From Deltaproteobacteria bacterium (GTDB lineage: Bacteria > Desulfobacterota > Deferrimicrobia > Deferrimicrobiales > Deferrimicrobiaceae), in the NCBI GenBank assembly GCA_025356865.1, contig JANXQJ010000177.1, forward strand, positions 1 to 43,237: DNA of 43,237 bases. The letters run 5' to 3'. The notes beneath the pieces are model-generated. The model made no database searches and had not been told where the DNA came from. It worked only from the letters and a program-made list of their open reading frames with translations. The position numbers and the translations under genes were made by a program. Position 1 is the first letter of the stretch. Each line of letters begins with the position of its first letter. Shown in pieces: positions 42,166 through 43,237 of this stretch.

Positions 42166-43127
42166 CCAGGTCGCGCCCCGCGGCGCTTCCGAAAGCGAGC
42201 ATCCTGGTCGTCACTTACAACGGGCTGAACGAGGCGACGATCCCGTGTCTCGACAGCGTCTTCGAAAGAACGACGCACCCCGATTTCGAGGTTGTCGTCG
42301 TCGACAACGCCTCGACCGACGGCACGCCGGAACATCTGTCGGCGCTCGTCCTCCGGGAGCCGCGCCTGAAGGTGGTGCTGAACCGGAAGAACCGCGGTTT
42401 CGCCGGCGGGAACAACGACGCGCTCCGCGAAGCGTCGGGCGAGATCCTGGTCCTGCTCAACAACGATACCCAGGTGTCCGAAGGGTGGCTCGAACGGCTG
42501 TGCGGTCCGCTGCTGCGCGACCGCTCGGTTGGGCTCCTCGGACCCGTCTCCAACTCGGTGGGCAACGAGCAGATGATCTGCACGCGCGGCGGTGATCCCG
42601 CGGCGATCCTCGCGGAGGGACGGGTGTGGACGGAAGCCGCCCGGGGCGACACGTTCGAGACGGAGCGGCTCGGCTTTTTCTGCGTCGCCACGCGCCGCGA
42701 CGTCGTCGACAAGGTCGGCCCGCTCGACGAGGGATACGGCCTCGGCTTCTTCGAGGACGACGACTACTGCATCCGCGTCCGCAACGCCGGCTATCGTCTC
42801 CTGTGTGCCGAGGATGTCTTCGTCTATCATCGGGGGAGCGTCTCGTTCGGGAAGATGCCCGAAAAAGTTCGGGCGCTGCTCAAGGCGAACCGGCGGCGGC
42901 TCGAGAAGAAGTTTGGCGTCCGCCACGAGCCGACGCACCCGAGGGAGCGGCAACTCGATCTGGCCGAGGCGTGCCTCGCCGGGGGCGTCGATCCGCGGAA
43001 GGCGCGCGTCAAGGCGTCGAACCGGCTCGCGGCCGCCGAGGGGCAGGCGCCCCGCGGGATGCTCAAGCGCTGGCGCTTCGAGGCGCGGGTGAAGCGGATC
43101 AGGGAGAAGCTGGAAATGCTAGTGTAG
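42162..43127 (+). CDS. Family 2 glycosyltransferase (rhamnosyltransferase-like)
   Basis: This 321-residue GT2 enzyme has ASILVVTYNGLNEATIPCLD, VVVDNASTDGTPEHL, NRGFAGGNNDALREA, VLLNNDTQVSEGWLERL (the metal-binding NND motif) and FFEDDDYCIRVRNAGYRLL, as in WcaA/RfbF-like transferases. An arginine/lysine-rich C-terminal helix follows the catalytic domain. The stop at 43125-43127 lies at the edge of an A+T-rich insertion-sequence end, so the last codons may be supplied by the element. It is the last gene of the polysaccharide run in this window. Confidence 0.87.
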   Translation: MTRSRPAALPKASILVVTYNGLNEATIPCLDSVFERTTHPDFEVVVVDNASTDGTPEHLSALVLREPRLKVVLNRKNRGFAGGNNDALREASGEILVLLNNDTQVSEGWLERLCGPLLRDRSVGLLGPVSNSVGNEQMICTRGGDPAAILAEGRVWTEAARGDTFETERLGFFCVATRRDVVDKVGPLDEGYGLGFFEDDDYCIRVRNAGYRLLCAEDVFVYHRGSVSFGKMPEKVRALLKANRRRLEKKFGVRHEPTHPRERQLDLAEACLAGGVDPRKARVKASNRLAAAEGQAPRGMLKRWRFEARVKRIREKLEMLV

Positions 43128-43202
43128 TGCTTCACAATTAACTAGACTTATTTTCTGTTTCGTAGTAGTCTATGCGCATCGCTTTGGACAGGGAGAGAGA
43201 CG
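43121..43202 (+). mobile_element. Left end of an IS630-type element (boundary approximate)
   Basis: Base composition drops sharply after the glycosyltransferase stop (ACAATTAACTAGACTTATTTT). TA dinucleotides at 43120-43121 and 43125-43126 are possible target sites, as this family inserts at TA. The terminal repeat cannot be proved without the other end. GGGAGAGAGACG precedes the transposase ATG. Confidence 0.45.
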
Positions 43203-43237
43203 ATGCGTGTAGCCCAGAGGATTGAATTGACGGCGTC
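43203..43237 (+). CDS. IS630-family transposase, first 11 codons (runs off the window)
   Basis: The ATG at 43203 opens MRVAQRIELTA. The start is close to the MRVAPxIxLT beginning common in IS630-type transposases, and a G/A-rich ribosome-binding site lies just upstream. Only 11 codons are visible, so the assignment depends on this short match and on the A+T-rich lead-in. Confidence 0.5.
   Translation, partial: MRVAQRIELTA

Overview
The window is 43 kb of G+C-rich, gene-dense DNA from a Gram-negative bacterium. LPS-core heptosyltransferases, a DUF748/AsmA-like envelope protein, a DUF2155 lipoprotein, the futalosine (MqnE/MqnC) menaquinone route and SCO/NosL respiratory accessory proteins together suggest a menaquinone-using respirer of the Desulfuromonadia/Geobacter type or a related deltaproteobacterial lineage. 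This is an inference from gene content; no rRNA is present to test it. Most genes are tightly packed with ATGA/GTGA stop-start overlaps, so starts were chosen by ribosome-binding site and family N-terminus.

Region 1 (1-10.8 kb) is mostly housekeeping. It holds the end of a galT-like gene, glgA, a triple-GAF soluble histidine kinase, mqnE-mqnC-serS as one overlapping run, a ferritin-like protein and greA. These converge on a mannose-1-phosphate guanylyltransferase, which is followed by a DUF502 membrane protein.

Region 2 (10.8-17.7 kb) carries a 1213-residue DUF748/AsmA-like protein on the minus strand, a VapBC-type toxin-antitoxin pair, and a damaged mug-type DNA glycosylase gene whose catalytic N-terminus is lost exactly where the toxin-antitoxin promoter begins. 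Then comes leuA. Upstream of leuA lie a consensus promoter, a 27-codon leucine-rich leader ORF and two tandem intrinsic terminators whose inner arms can pair with each other, which looks like a transcription-attenuation switch.

Region 3 (17.7-28.7 kb) has a LarA-type lactate-racemase homologue translationally coupled to a hybrid histidine kinase with a periplasmic solute-binding sensor. Divergent from these is a seven-gene operon: SCO1/SenC, a cytochrome c fused to a periplasmic-binding-protein fold, NosL, a 99-residue membrane-anchored protein, an FtsX-like permease, its ATPase, and an eight-helix membrane protein with conserved-looking cysteines. No NosZ or oxidase is present, so this is the best candidate here for an undescribed copper/redox maturation or sensing system. 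An inositol monophosphatase-family gene follows.

Region 4 (28.7-30.2 kb, minus strand) holds a DUF2155 lipoprotein and three tandem serine tRNAs (GGA, GCU, UGA), then a geneless stretch with a long imperfect inverted repeat.

Region 5 (30.2-43.1 kb) is one long surface-polysaccharide/LPS operon: DegT-type aminotransferase, WaaF- and WaaC-like heptosyltransferases, WecB epimerase, several GT2/GT4/GT9 glycosyltransferases, a SAM methyltransferase and a B12-type radical SAM protein. The last two differ in codon use from their neighbours. The window ends in the first codons of an IS630-type transposase.
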